Source: Polynucleobacter wuianus (GTDB lineage: Bacteria > Pseudomonadota > Gammaproteobacteria > Burkholderiales > Burkholderiaceae). Taken from it: a stretch of 64,000 bases of DNA. The notes under the pieces were generated by a model. The model was not told where the DNA came from. It saw only the letters and a list, made by a program, of their open reading frames with translations, and did not search any database. The stretch lies in NCBI RefSeq assembly GCF_001659725.1, contig NZ_CP015922.1, positions 1,364,001 through 1,428,000 on the forward strand, given 5' to 3'. Shown piece by piece: positions 42,726-51,012 of the stretch (position 1 is its first letter; the number at the start of each line of letters is the position of its first letter). The translations under genes and the position numbers were made by a program.

Positions 42726-44447
42726 TTACTTCTTAGCAGCTGCTGTGGATGGGTTCAAGTTTGTTAAACGTCCACTCTCAGTACCTGCGGTTTCATCAAT
42801 AACAGCATTGATGAGGGCTGGTTTACCGGCAGCAATTGCTTCTGTTAACGCTGCTTCTAATTCTGCTGGGGTAGTTACGTAATATCCAACACCACCAAAT
42901 GCTTCAATCATCTTGTCGTAACGTGCATCTTTAACGAATACAGTCGGAGCAACATCAGCGCCACCAGTAGGATTCTTATCAGTGCCACGGTATACGCCGT
43001 TGTTATTAAATACAATGGTTGTGATTGGTAAGTTGTAACGGCAAACAGTTTCGAGTTCCATGCCACTAAAACCAAATGCGCTATCGCCTTCAACTGCTAC
43101 TGTTGGTAGACCGCTAATAACAGCTGCGCCAATGGAGTAACCCATACCAATACCCATAATGCCCCAAGTACCAGAGTCAAAACGCTTACGTGGCTTATAC
43201 ATATCCACGATGGCGCGGCAGTAATCCAAAGTATTTGCACCTTCGTTTACCAAGTTCACATCTGGGTTCTTCTTAATCACATCACGAATCACGCGCAATG
43301 CACCATGGAAGTTCATTGGGTTAGCTTCTTTGGCCAATGTTTCAGCCATCTTCGCCATGTTCTTATCTTTTTTCTCGTTGATCGCGTTGATCCAGTCAGC
43401 GCTTGGCTTAGGTACTGAAGCAATACCCTTTAAGAGTTCGCCTACACATGAGCCAATATCACCGATCAATGGAGCGGCAATTTGAACGTTACTATCCACT
43501 TCATTTGCCTGAATATCGATTTGGATAAATTTCTTAGGCTCTTTGCCCCATGTCTTACCCTTACCGTGTGCAAGCAACCAGTTCAAACGCGCGCCGATCA
43601 ACAATACTGCGTCAGCCTCAGCCAATACAAATGAGCGTGCTGCTGAAGCAGACTGCGGATGATTGTCAGGCAACAAACCTTTAGCCATCGACATTGGCAA
43701 ATAAGGAATACCAGATTTTTCTACCAAGTGACGAATCTCTTTATCGGCTTGTGCGTAAGCAGCACCCTTACCCAAAAGAATCAATGGACGCTTAGCGCCT
43801 TTGAGCACATCTAATGCACGTGCAACTGCATCAGCTGCTGGGATCTGACGGGGAACTGGGTCAATTACCTTGAAGATAGTCTTCTTAGCTTCTTCAGCAG
43901 GCATCGTTTGAGCTAGCAACTGTGCTGGCAAGTCCAAATACACGCCACCTGGACGACCAGAAACTGCAGCACGAATTGCACGAGCAAAACCAATACCGAT
44001 ATCTTCAATGTGATTAATGCGATAGGCAGCTTTGCAATATGGCTTAGCAGCATTGAGCTGATCCATCTCTTCGTAGTCACCTTGTTGCAAGTCAACAATC
44101 TCGCGTTCGCTTGAACCAGAAATCAAAATCATTGGGAAGCAGTTCACAGTGGCGTTAGCCAATGCTGTTAAACCGTTCAAGAAACCTGGTGCAGAGACAG
44201 TCATGCAGATACCAGGCTTTTGAGTCATATAACCAGCGATCGCTGCAGCATTACCTGCGTGCTGTTCATGACGAAAGCCAATGAAGCGCAAACCTTCTGC
44301 CTGCGCCAAACGACATAAGTCAGTAATTGGAATACCAACAAGACCGAAAATCGTATTGAGGTCATTGGCTTTTAAAGCATCAATGACGAGATGGAAGCCA
44401 TCAGTTAATTGTGTGTTTTGGTTATCTGTTGTCATAGAAATTTTCAT
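42726..44447 (-). CDS. oxc: Oxalyl-CoA decarboxylase
   Basis: A thiamine-diphosphate enzyme of about 573 residues that decarboxylates oxalyl-CoA to formyl-CoA. Conserved parts are TDGFHLVIDALKANDLNTIFGLVGIPITDL, RHEQHAGNAAAIAGYM with the catalytic glutamate, SGSSEREIVDLQQGDYEEMDQ, the ThDP motif GDSAFGFSGMELETVCRYN and GTWGIMGIGMGYS. These match the Oxalobacter enzyme nearly throughout. I place the start at ATG 44447, with GGAAGGTG eight to ten bases upstream. ATG 44435 (MTTDNQNTQLTDGF) also fits the family, and GTG 44465 is less likely. An Fnr-type promoter lies about 110 bases upstream. Confidence 0.95.
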   Translation of the reverse strand: MKISMTTDNQNTQLTDGFHLVIDALKANDLNTIFGLVGIPITDLCRLAQAEGLRFIGFRHEQHAGNAAAIAGYMTQKPGICMTVSAPGFLNGLTALANATVNCFPMILISGSSEREIVDLQQGDYEEMDQLNAAKPYCKAAYRINHIEDIGIGFARAIRAAVSGRPGGVYLDLPAQLLAQTMPAEEAKKTIFKVIDPVPRQIPAADAVARALDVLKGAKRPLILLGKGAAYAQADKEIRHLVEKSGIPYLPMSMAKGLLPDNHPQSASAARSFVLAEADAVLLIGARLNWLLAHGKGKTWGKEPKKFIQIDIQANEVDSNVQIAAPLIGDIGSCVGELLKGIASVPKPSADWINAINEKKDKNMAKMAETLAKEANPMNFHGALRVIRDVIKKNPDVNLVNEGANTLDYCRAIVDMYKPRKRFDSGTWGIMGIGMGYSIGAAVISGLPTVAVEGDSAFGFSGMELETVCRYNLPITTIVFNNNGVYRGTDKNPTGGADVAPTVFVKDARYDKMIEAFGGVGYYVTTPAELEAALTEAIAAGKPALINAVIDETAGTESGRLTNLNPSTAAAKK

Positions 44448-44551
44448 GTGAACCACACCTTCCACCAGATGATGGTTTGTGCAGTTTAGCTTTCGCTAGT
44501 GTCTCCAATTAAGTTATTCATCGCTCTACGGGTTTTAGCCCCGCTTAGGCT

Positions 44552-44601
44552 GAGATGAATATTAGGCTTGGGGTGGTGGATCATCATTGACTTCGGTCAA
44601 T
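44552..44601 (-). promoter_or_regulatory. Fnr-type class II promoter of oxc
   Basis: ATTGAC-TTCG-GTCAAT (44586-44601) is a perfect inverted repeat of the Fnr type. On the minus strand exactly 29 bases separate its centre from a TAATAT -10 element (44564-44559). This places the box at -41.5 relative to a start near 44552, the standard class II activator position. There is no good -35 element, as expected for an activated promoter. The likely activator is encoded immediately upstream (44649-45266). A long leader of about 105 bases precedes oxc. Confidence 0.65.
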
Positions 44602-44648
44602 TTCCCCTAAATCCCTTATCCCCAAAGGGGTGCGGATCCTCAAAAGAC

Positions 44649-45266
44649 CTATATGAAAAGCTCTTTATGCTTCGTTTTGAGACGACTTAAGGTCTCAGGA
44701 GAGAGGTTGAGATAAGCGGCCAGCTCTTTTTTAGGAAGGAGCTCAAATAGGTCTTCATATTTGCGCAAAAAGCGCTCTACCCGACCCGGGGCATCGAGCA
44801 TATGTAGGGTAATGGTGTGAGCCATGATCTCACTCATTAAGCGCATAACCTCGAATTCAAAACTCTCTTTAAGGGGCTTATGTTCTTCTAGAAACTCAGC
44901 CCATTTTTTCATTGGCATCCGAGCCACGCGAGCCTTGGTTACACAGGCAATGCTGTATGGGGCTGCCGTCTTGAGGCGCCAGGCTGCATAACTGGTTTCA
45001 ATATCTTTCTCAATAGCAAAACGTAGAATCATCTCTTTAGCATCGGCACTAGAAACAATGCGCTTCAAAATTCCGTCAAGGACAAAATACTGCTCCATCT
45101 GGTGATCGCCTTGGTGCAGCAAAATTTCCGATTTCTTTATGTCTGAGACCTCTAAATGGCGCTCTAGGTCAGCCATTGCTGCTGAGTCGAGGCTCTTGAG
45201 CACGCAGTTATTGCTCAATTGAAGTCGAATCAGGTTTTTTTCGGGGTGCTTATCTAGTACAGTCAT
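44649..45266 (-). CDS. Crp/Fnr family transcription regulator, probable regulator of oxalate genes
   Basis: A 205-residue protein. A cyclic-nucleotide-binding-type beta-barrel covers about 20-115, a dimerisation helix follows, and a C-terminal winged helix-turn-helix is at about 160-205 (LLPKKELAAYLNLSPETLSRLKTKH). The recognition helix has E-T-L-S-R, the E-x-x-S-R pattern by which Fnr reads TTGA half-sites. The N-terminal part has no cysteine cluster for an iron-sulfur centre, and the cAMP-binding residues of Crp are not evident, so the signal is unknown. An ideal TTGAC-N4-GTCAA box lies between it and oxc. I infer that it activates oxc and oxlT. Confidence 0.85.
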   Translation of the reverse strand: MTVLDKHPEKNLIRLQLSNNCVLKSLDSAAMADLERHLEVSDIKKSEILLHQGDHQMEQYFVLDGILKRIVSSADAKEMILRFAIEKDIETSYAAWRLKTAAPYSIACVTKARVARMPMKKWAEFLEEHKPLKESFEFEVMRLMSEIMAHTITLHMLDAPGRVERFLRKYEDLFELLPKKELAAYLNLSPETLSRLKTKHKELFI

Positions 45267-45365
45267 GAATCCTTCGTCCTGGACCCCATATTGTAGGCTT
45301 TTTTACCCCAAAACCGGGACAAAACCCCTGCCGCAACCCTTTCTTACGCTAGAATGGTATGGTCG

Positions 45366-45546
45366 TGGTGCTTTGTTGCAATGCAATAGAGTTAAACGGG
45401 AAACACAAAACGTGTGCTGCCCCCGCAACGGTAGGTAAATACCTCAAAAAATACATTTTTGGGGTCAGGAGTCTGAATACGCCACTGTGCGCGTCAATCG
45501 CATGGGAAGGCCAGATTCTGAGATTTACTAGCCCGGATACCGGCCA
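45366..45546 (+). ncRNA. Cobalamin riboswitch upstream of btuB
   Basis: The conserved blocks appear in order: GGTGCTT, GGGAA, the core GCTGCCCCCGCAACGGTA (45416-45433), the B12 box GCCACTG (45481-45487), GGGAAGGCC, and AGCCCGGATACCGGCC (45530-45545). Adenosylcobalamin binding would be expected to lower expression of the receptor gene that begins at 45703. About 155 further leader bases follow, rich in possible pairings; the switching helix is not clear by eye. No T-run terminator is obvious, so control of translation is more likely. Confidence 0.93.
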
Positions 45547-45702
45547 AGACAGGTGGAATTTCGCGGACGGGGACCTTCGCGCGCCGATGACAGCGCTCGG
45601 TTTGACCCTGCCGCCAAATTGACGCAATCTCCTGCACGAGAAATTCTGTTCGACCCAGCTTACGGGGAAGTGAGCTAGGCAATCGATAACAGAAAGTCAA
45701 CA

Positions 45703-47757
45703 ATGAAAGAGCAGTTCAGCAGTAACAACCTACACAAACTAGTTTGCATAGGTTTACTCACCCTTAGCAGTGCGGTTTTTCCACAAAACAATTCAAGCGT
45801 TTCAGTTGCAACAGCTCCAGACACAATGGACCCAATAATTGTTACTGCCAATCGTGCACCAACATTAGCAACTAATGTGCTTGCAGATTATGATTACATT
45901 GGGCCAGAAGAAATTAAGCAGGCCGGTCAAACAAGTTTAGTAGATTTGTTACAAAGACAGCGTGGCGTTCAAATTTCAAACGGCTACGGTAGCGGGGGTT
46001 CTGGTGCTAGCGTGTTTTTACGAGGCACAACAAATGCTCAAAGCATTGTGCTCATAGATGGCGTGCGCTCCGATTCCGCCATGAATGGAGGGCCTACATG
46101 GGAGTCAATACCTTTACCACTCATTGATCACATTGAAATCATTTTTGGACCACAAAGCAGCCTTTATGGCGCAGATGCAATTGGTGGTGTTGTACAAATT
46201 TTCACAAAAGATGGCAGTGGACCAGCGAAAGTTAGCGTTTCGACTGGCTACGGTACTTATGGAACAAGCGTCAGCGATGTAAGTATTTATGGCTCTACTG
46301 AAGGCGATCAAAAAATACGATACTCACTTGGAGTAAGTGAAACACTATCAACTGGATTTAATTCTGTTGCCAACAATAATCCCTATGGCATGACGGTAAT
46401 GAAAACTGGTTATGTACAAAATGCAATAACTGGGAAACTATCTCAAGAATGGTCAAAGGGTCAGGTGGTTGGAATTCAAATAATACAGAGTCGCGTGAAT
46501 TCTCAAATACCAGGCTTCAATACGCTTGATTATTACAACAACAGTACCTACTACAACTGTTTCACTAGCCCATGTGGCGTCCCTGGCACACAACAGAATC
46601 AAAATGCAATATCACAAATGGGGATTTATACCCTGTTCTCAAAAAATCAAATTTCAGAAATTTGGCATAGCTCACTACAAGCATCAATCTCAAACAACAA
46701 TGGTCAGTCCATTCAAGGGGCTACTCAATACAGTCCGGCCTACAGCCCTTATGCCAATACCAAACAAAATATCTACACCTGGCAAAACGACATTTCTATT
46801 GGATCAGACCTATTGCAACTGGTAGCTGAACGAAGAACTCAAAGCGTTAATACCTATCAATATGATGCAGTTTCAGACAATAACTTCAACAATGGTTTAA
46901 GTACTACAACAGCGCCACCAACCGCTTTTAGTCAAACGCGCAATACCAATTCCGTTGCTGGCTCATATCAATTAAAACGCGGTGACAATCTTGCTAACCT
47001 TTCACTACGCAATGACAGCATTACTGGATATGGCCCACAAACAACAGGTGCGATTTCATACGGCTACTTTTTTACCAAAGAATTTAGGGGCAATATTAAT
47101 TATGGAACTGGTTTTAGGGCGCCCACTTTTAATGATCTCTACTACCCCAGCTACGGCATGCCGAATATTCTTCCTGAAAAAAGCAAAAATACGGAAATTG
47201 GCCTTCACTACAACACATCTAATTATGAAGCACATGTAGTTGCATTTGATAACAGCATTACCAACCTTATCCAAGGAACCACGTCAGGTTGCCCCGCGAG
47301 TGACACCTGGGGTTGCGCAGGTAATATCGGGTTTGCAAATATCAAAGGCATCTCGTTTGGTGGCGACGCACAAGTAGGCAACCTTAGATTAAAGGGCTCA
47401 ATAACCCAACAAAATCCAGAAAATGTAACTAAAAATACCTGGCTATACAAACAAGCGCGCACCCTTGGAAATGCTTCTGTTGAATATTCTCGCAATAAAT
47501 GGATTGCTGGATTCGGAGGCACCTTCTCAGGGCAATCCCAAGACTTTTCTGGAAATGACGCCATAACAAATAGTCCCTATAGCGGGGCTCTTGGCGGATA
47601 CTCAATTTTCAATTTGTACTCAAGCTATGAAATTGAAAAAAATTGGACTGTATTTGCCCGCTGGAACAATATATTTAACAAGCAATATCAACTCACCTAT
47701 GGCTATAACACCATGGGATCAAATATCTTTGCCGGTATCCGTTATGCAATGAAATAG
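45703..47757 (+). CDS. btuB: TonB-dependent outer-membrane cobalamin receptor, BtuB-like
   Basis: A 684-residue outer-membrane receptor. A signal peptide (about 1-28) is followed by a TonB box (DPIIVTANR near 46), the plug domain (LLQRQRGVQISNGYG, VFLRGTTNAQSIVLIDGVR, IEIIFGPQSSLYGADAIGGVVQI) and a beta-barrel rich in Asn, Ser, Thr and Tyr, with an aromatic C-terminal strand (IFAGIRYAMK). The B12 riboswitch upstream identifies the ligand as a cobamide. The gene appears more AT-rich, with more ATA and AAT codons than its neighbours, which may reflect transfer or relaxed selection on barrel loops. It stands alone; no cob genes or BtuFCD genes are adjacent. Confidence 0.93.
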   Translation: MKEQFSSNNLHKLVCIGLLTLSSAVFPQNNSSVSVATAPDTMDPIIVTANRAPTLATNVLADYDYIGPEEIKQAGQTSLVDLLQRQRGVQISNGYGSGGSGASVFLRGTTNAQSIVLIDGVRSDSAMNGGPTWESIPLPLIDHIEIIFGPQSSLYGADAIGGVVQIFTKDGSGPAKVSVSTGYGTYGTSVSDVSIYGSTEGDQKIRYSLGVSETLSTGFNSVANNNPYGMTVMKTGYVQNAITGKLSQEWSKGQVVGIQIIQSRVNSQIPGFNTLDYYNNSTYYNCFTSPCGVPGTQQNQNAISQMGIYTLFSKNQISEIWHSSLQASISNNNGQSIQGATQYSPAYSPYANTKQNIYTWQNDISIGSDLLQLVAERRTQSVNTYQYDAVSDNNFNNGLSTTTAPPTAFSQTRNTNSVAGSYQLKRGDNLANLSLRNDSITGYGPQTTGAISYGYFFTKEFRGNINYGTGFRAPTFNDLYYPSYGMPNILPEKSKNTEIGLHYNTSNYEAHVVAFDNSITNLIQGTTSGCPASDTWGCAGNIGFANIKGISFGGDAQVGNLRLKGSITQQNPENVTKNTWLYKQARTLGNASVEYSRNKWIAGFGGTFSGQSQDFSGNDAITNSPYSGALGGYSIFNLYSSYEIEKNWTVFARWNNIFNKQYQLTYGYNTMGSNIFAGIRYAMK

Positions 47758-47768
47758 ACACCGCCTAT

Positions 47769-47796
47769 TATTTAGCCCCAGGCTTGGGGCTAAATA
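47769..47796 (+). terminator. Hairpin after btuB
   Basis: ATTTAGCCCC (47770-47779) pairs perfectly with GGGGCTAAAT (47786-47795). The T-run is poor, so it may act as a terminator or as a protective 3' hairpin. Confidence 0.6.
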
Positions 47797-47850
47797 CAGG
47801 TGATTCAGCAAGGACTTCAAAGGTTCGTCAGTCAAGGCTACAATACCTAG

Positions 47851-48123
47851 ATGAGCGAGCCAACCCCCCTGCCCCCAAGTCTTGACGACCTTAGCGCGTC
47901 ACTTGAGCGTCTGTCCGAAAAGATTTCCTTGATTCAAGGTGCCGTGCGCAATCTCAACCAGAGTCGCTTACAACTTGAGGGCAAGATTGAGGATGCACAA
48001 AAACGAGTTCAACGAATCTTGAGCCGTTTGCCAGAACAAAACGATGGTCGTCAACTAAACTTACTTGGCGAAGCAATTCCACCAACCAACTCAGAGGACG
48101 ACAGTGAGCCAACAACGCATTGA
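47851..48123 (+). CDS. ZapB-like coiled-coil protein upstream of zapA
   Basis: A 90-residue protein made largely of heptad-like helix (about residues 10-62: LDDLSASLERLSEKISLIQGA and following) with proline-rich ends. It fits the small coiled-coil proteins (TIGR02449/ZapB-like) encoded just ahead of zapA in many proteobacteria. A role with ZapA at the FtsZ ring is inferred from position and shape. Its last 20 bases overlap the start of zapA. Confidence 0.75.
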   Translation: MSEPTPLPPSLDDLSASLERLSEKISLIQGAVRNLNQSRLQLEGKIEDAQKRVQRILSRLPEQNDGRQLNLLGEAIPPTNSEDDSEPTTH

Positions 48124-48457
48124 AGTAACTCTTGCAGGACAAAAGATTACGTTAGCAACTAGCGCTGAACACGAGCCACTGCTTCGCGCTGCCTGTGTAT
48201 TGGTTGACGAACAAATTCAACTCGCCATTGGTGGTGGCAATCGCAGTATTGAACGAGCTAGTATGATGGCTGCACTTAAAATTGCTGGCGACTTAATTAC
48301 TTTGCAAAAAAATCAAGTGCAACAAAGTTCTTCTTCTAATGTGAGCTCTGATGAAGTTGCGCGTCTTCAAGCAGAAATTCGTGGGCTTGAAGAGCAGGTA
48401 GATACTTTGATGCAATCCCTTTCCCTGCCTGGTTCGCCAAGGCCAATAGTTCCTTGA
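48104..48457 (+). CDS. zapA: Cell division protein ZapA
   Basis: A 117-residue FtsZ-ring stabiliser. The N-terminal domain has RIEVTLAGQKITLATSAEHEPLLRAACVLVDEQI. It is followed by ASMMAALKIAGDLI and a C-terminal coiled coil. I start it at GTG 48104 because GAGG lies six bases upstream and the family pattern begins there; the longer frame from 48065 lies within the upstream gene in another frame. 6S RNA follows at once, the usual arrangement. Confidence 0.92.
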   Translation: MSQQRIEVTLAGQKITLATSAEHEPLLRAACVLVDEQIQLAIGGGNRSIERASMMAALKIAGDLITLQKNQVQQSSSSNVSSDEVARLQAEIRGLEEQVDTLMQSLSLPGSPRPIVP

Positions 48458-48479
48458 ACCGATGCGCAAGCATCCGGAA

Positions 48480-48634
48480 CGATCTTTACCTTGTGGGCGT
48501 GAGCGTTTCGAAAGTTCACAGTGCCAACTTAGACTTGGTCACTCCCTGAGCCTCTTAATGCACCCGAAGCAGAGTAGCCGTTCCACCTTGAACCCTAGGG
48601 TTCAGGATGACGGCCTAGCGGCTAAGGCGGGGAA
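48480..48634 (+). ncRNA. ssrS: 6S RNA
   Basis: The region between zapA and the next gene holds the conserved 6S parts: CCCTGAGCC (48544-48552) on the 5' side of the central bubble, and on the 3' side CACCTTGAACCCTAGGGTTCA (48583-48603) followed by GGATGACGGCC. The hairpin formed by TTGAACC and GGTTCA is shared with the E. coli RNA. 6S RNA binds the housekeeping RNA polymerase and mimics an open promoter. Ends are approximate. Location after zapA is the standard one in proteobacteria. Confidence 0.85.
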
Positions 48635-48637
48635 TTC

Positions 48638-49456
48638 ATGTTATTAAGCGATATCTTAATGCTGATGCTCTGCGGGGGCATCTCTGGATTTCTTGCTGGA
48701 CTTCTTGGCATTGGTGGTGGCATGATTCTTGTACCATTTATGATTCTGGTTTTTAATCACCTAGGCTTTAGCCAAGAAGTAGTTGTGCACATGGCTATCG
48801 CAACTGGCATGTGCACCATTCTCTTTACTACCTCTTCTGCAATTTGGGCGCATCACAAACATGGCTCAATTGATTGGAAACTAGTTGCAGCACTGAGCCC
48901 TGGAATGGTTTTTGGCGGCTTAGTTGGTGGTAGTGAGCTATTCGAAGCGCTCAAGACCTCTTGGCTCTCCCTCTTTTTTGCCGTCTTTATTGTTTACACC
49001 TCAATTCAGATGCTGCTCAATAAGAAACCAAAATCTGGTAGAGAATTGCCAGGAGCCCTAGGTCTTTTTTCTTTTGGAACATTTGCTGGAGCCCTAGCAA
49101 GTCTAGTTGGCGCAGGAGGCGCATTTATTACCGTGCCTTTTATGCTTTGGTGCAATGTTAAGCCTCATACAGCAATGGCGACATCATCGGGCTTAGGCCT
49201 ACCAATTGCTGCCGCGGCTACTCTTGGTTACATGTACGGCAGTTGGGGCAACCCTAATTTACCCACCGGCTCTATGGGCTTTGTTTACTTGCCCGCGGTT
49301 GCATGCATAGTGGTGGTCAGCATTTTTACTGCACCCTTCGGTGCCAAACTAGCCAGAAAGCTTGATGTTGCTCAGCTGAAGCGGGTTTTTGGCGTGATGT
49401 TATTTTTCCTTGCGGCCTTTATGTTTAATGAAAGCCGCAAGGCATTCGGATTTTAG
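48638..49456 (+). CDS. TSUP (TauE/SafE) family membrane transporter
   Basis: A 272-residue membrane protein with two repeats, each starting with a glycine-rich motif (GLLGIGGGMILVPFMI near 20 and LVGAGGAFITVPFML near 160), the TauE/SafE signature. Members export sulfite, sulfoacetate or other organosulfur or carboxylate anions. The substrate is unknown. GGGG just upstream, at the end of the 6S region, would be its ribosome site. The stop codon abuts that of convergent matB. Confidence 0.88.
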   Translation: MLLSDILMLMLCGGISGFLAGLLGIGGGMILVPFMILVFNHLGFSQEVVVHMAIATGMCTILFTTSSAIWAHHKHGSIDWKLVAALSPGMVFGGLVGGSELFEALKTSWLSLFFAVFIVYTSIQMLLNKKPKSGRELPGALGLFSFGTFAGALASLVGAGGAFITVPFMLWCNVKPHTAMATSSGLGLPIAAAATLGYMYGSWGNPNLPTGSMGFVYLPAVACIVVVSIFTAPFGAKLARKLDVAQLKRVFGVMLFFLAAFMFNESRKAFGF

Positions 49457-50977
49457 TTACGCGTATTGCTGACGCAAAATATTCTTTTGCACTTTACCCA
49501 TCGCATTACGTGGCAAGTCAGACACAATCTCTAGACGCTTTGGAATTTTGAAATTCGCAATTTGCGTTTTCAGAGTGGCAATCATTGCATCCGCATTCAA
49601 CTTTGCTCCAGCCTTAGGTACAACAACGGCCATTACCGCTTCGCCAAAGTCAGGATGTGGAATACCAATCACTGCACTCTCATCAACACCATCCATGTCA
49701 TCAATGAAGCTTTCGATTTCTTTTGGATAAACGTTGTAGCCACCAGAAATAATCAAGTCCTTGCTACGGCCAACGATACATAAATAGTCTTTAGGTGCTT
49801 TGCCGCCATTGGCATCACCACCCCAACGTCCAACGTCACCCGTCTTAAACCAACCGTCTTTAGTAAATTCTTCAGCGGTTTTCTCAGGCATACGCCAGTA
49901 ACCCTTGAATACGTTAGGGCCCTTTACTTGAATGCTACCGATCTCATTCACACCACAAGGCTTGTTGTCTTCATTAACAACACGCACTTTTACGCCAGGC
50001 AAAGGCAGACCAACAGATCCACCCACACGTGCGCCTTTATATGGGTTGGAAACCAGCATCACTGTCTCACTCATGCCATAACGCTCAAGAATTGGCTGGC
50101 CAATTACTTGCTTGAAACTGTTGAAGGTCTCAGTGAGCAATGGAGCAGAACCAGAGATAAAGAGGCGCATATTACGCGCTACCTTCTTGGTAAAGCCTTT
50201 ATCAGCAAGCAGTCGTACATAGAATGTAGGAACACCCATCATCACTGTGGAGTTAGGCATGTGGTGAATTAATTGCGATACATCTAAGCGTGGCAACCAA
50301 ATCATCTTGCTACCATTAATCAAAGCACCGTGTGCAGCAACAAACAAGCCGTGCACGTGGAAGATTGGTAATGCATGCAAAAGTACATCGCCTTTGATCC
50401 ATCCCCAAAACTTCTGCAAGACCTGTGCATTACTGTACAAGTTCTTATGGGTCAACATAGCCCCCTTGCTGCGTCCAGTAGTTCCAGAGGTATACAAGAT
50501 TGCTGCTAAATCATCATCTTTGGTAGCCACTGTCTTAAATGTATCGCTCAAACCACCAGCACGCTCTAACAATGTGCCAGTACGATCTTCATTAAGAGTA
50601 AGCACATGCTTAGTGCCAGCCTTGGAAGCAACTTTTGTAACCCATGGCAAGTTCTTACTGCTACAAACAACAACCGCAGGCTCAGCATTCTCAATGAAAT
50701 ACTGCATCTCTGCAGCTTGGTATGCAGTGTTGAGTGGCAAATACACATAACCCGCACGAATCGTTGCCAAATACAAAAAGAGTGCCTCGGGTGATTTCTC
50801 AACCTGAACGGCTACACGAGAGCCCGCAGGTAATTTGAGGCTCTTGAGTAAGTTAGCCATCTTCGCGGTTGCGCGCTCTAGATCGCCCCAAGAGTAGTAC
50901 AGGCCATCATGCGTTTCGATAGCGCATGCTTTTTTGTCTTTTGGAAAGCCTTTTTCCAATACCGAATACAAATTCAT
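49457..50977 (-). CDS. matB: Malonyl-CoA synthetase
   Basis: A 506-residue AMP-forming acyl-CoA ligase. Motifs are the P-loop ILYTSGTTGRSKGAMLTH (near 165), GERYGMSET-type sequence (LERYGMSETVM), GWFKTGDVG and the C-terminal catalytic lysine in LPRNAMGKVQK. Similarity to MatB and the gene's place after malonyl-CoA decarboxylase and TRAP genes identify malonate as substrate. It is the last gene of the operon, 35 bases after the large permease gene. The order differs from the matPQMAB order of Sinorhizobium meliloti. Confidence 0.93.
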   Translation of the reverse strand: MNLYSVLEKGFPKDKKACAIETHDGLYYSWGDLERATAKMANLLKSLKLPAGSRVAVQVEKSPEALFLYLATIRAGYVYLPLNTAYQAAEMQYFIENAEPAVVVCSSKNLPWVTKVASKAGTKHVLTLNEDRTGTLLERAGGLSDTFKTVATKDDDLAAILYTSGTTGRSKGAMLTHKNLYSNAQVLQKFWGWIKGDVLLHALPIFHVHGLFVAAHGALINGSKMIWLPRLDVSQLIHHMPNSTVMMGVPTFYVRLLADKGFTKKVARNMRLFISGSAPLLTETFNSFKQVIGQPILERYGMSETVMLVSNPYKGARVGGSVGLPLPGVKVRVVNEDNKPCGVNEIGSIQVKGPNVFKGYWRMPEKTAEEFTKDGWFKTGDVGRWGGDANGGKAPKDYLCIVGRSKDLIISGGYNVYPKEIESFIDDMDGVDESAVIGIPHPDFGEAVMAVVVPKAGAKLNADAMIATLKTQIANFKIPKRLEIVSDLPRNAMGKVQKNILRQQYA

Positions 50978-51012
50978 GAAGTAGTCCTAGTCGATTCTGA
51001 TTTTTGTTTAGC

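Noticed and set aside
45359..45622. Open frames on both strands inside the btuB leader
   Set aside because: They are explained by the conserved cobalamin riboswitch and lack family-like sequence.
48462..48647. Open frame of 61 codons between zapA and the TSUP gene
   Set aside because: The segment is the 6S RNA gene, with its conserved bubble and hairpin sequences.
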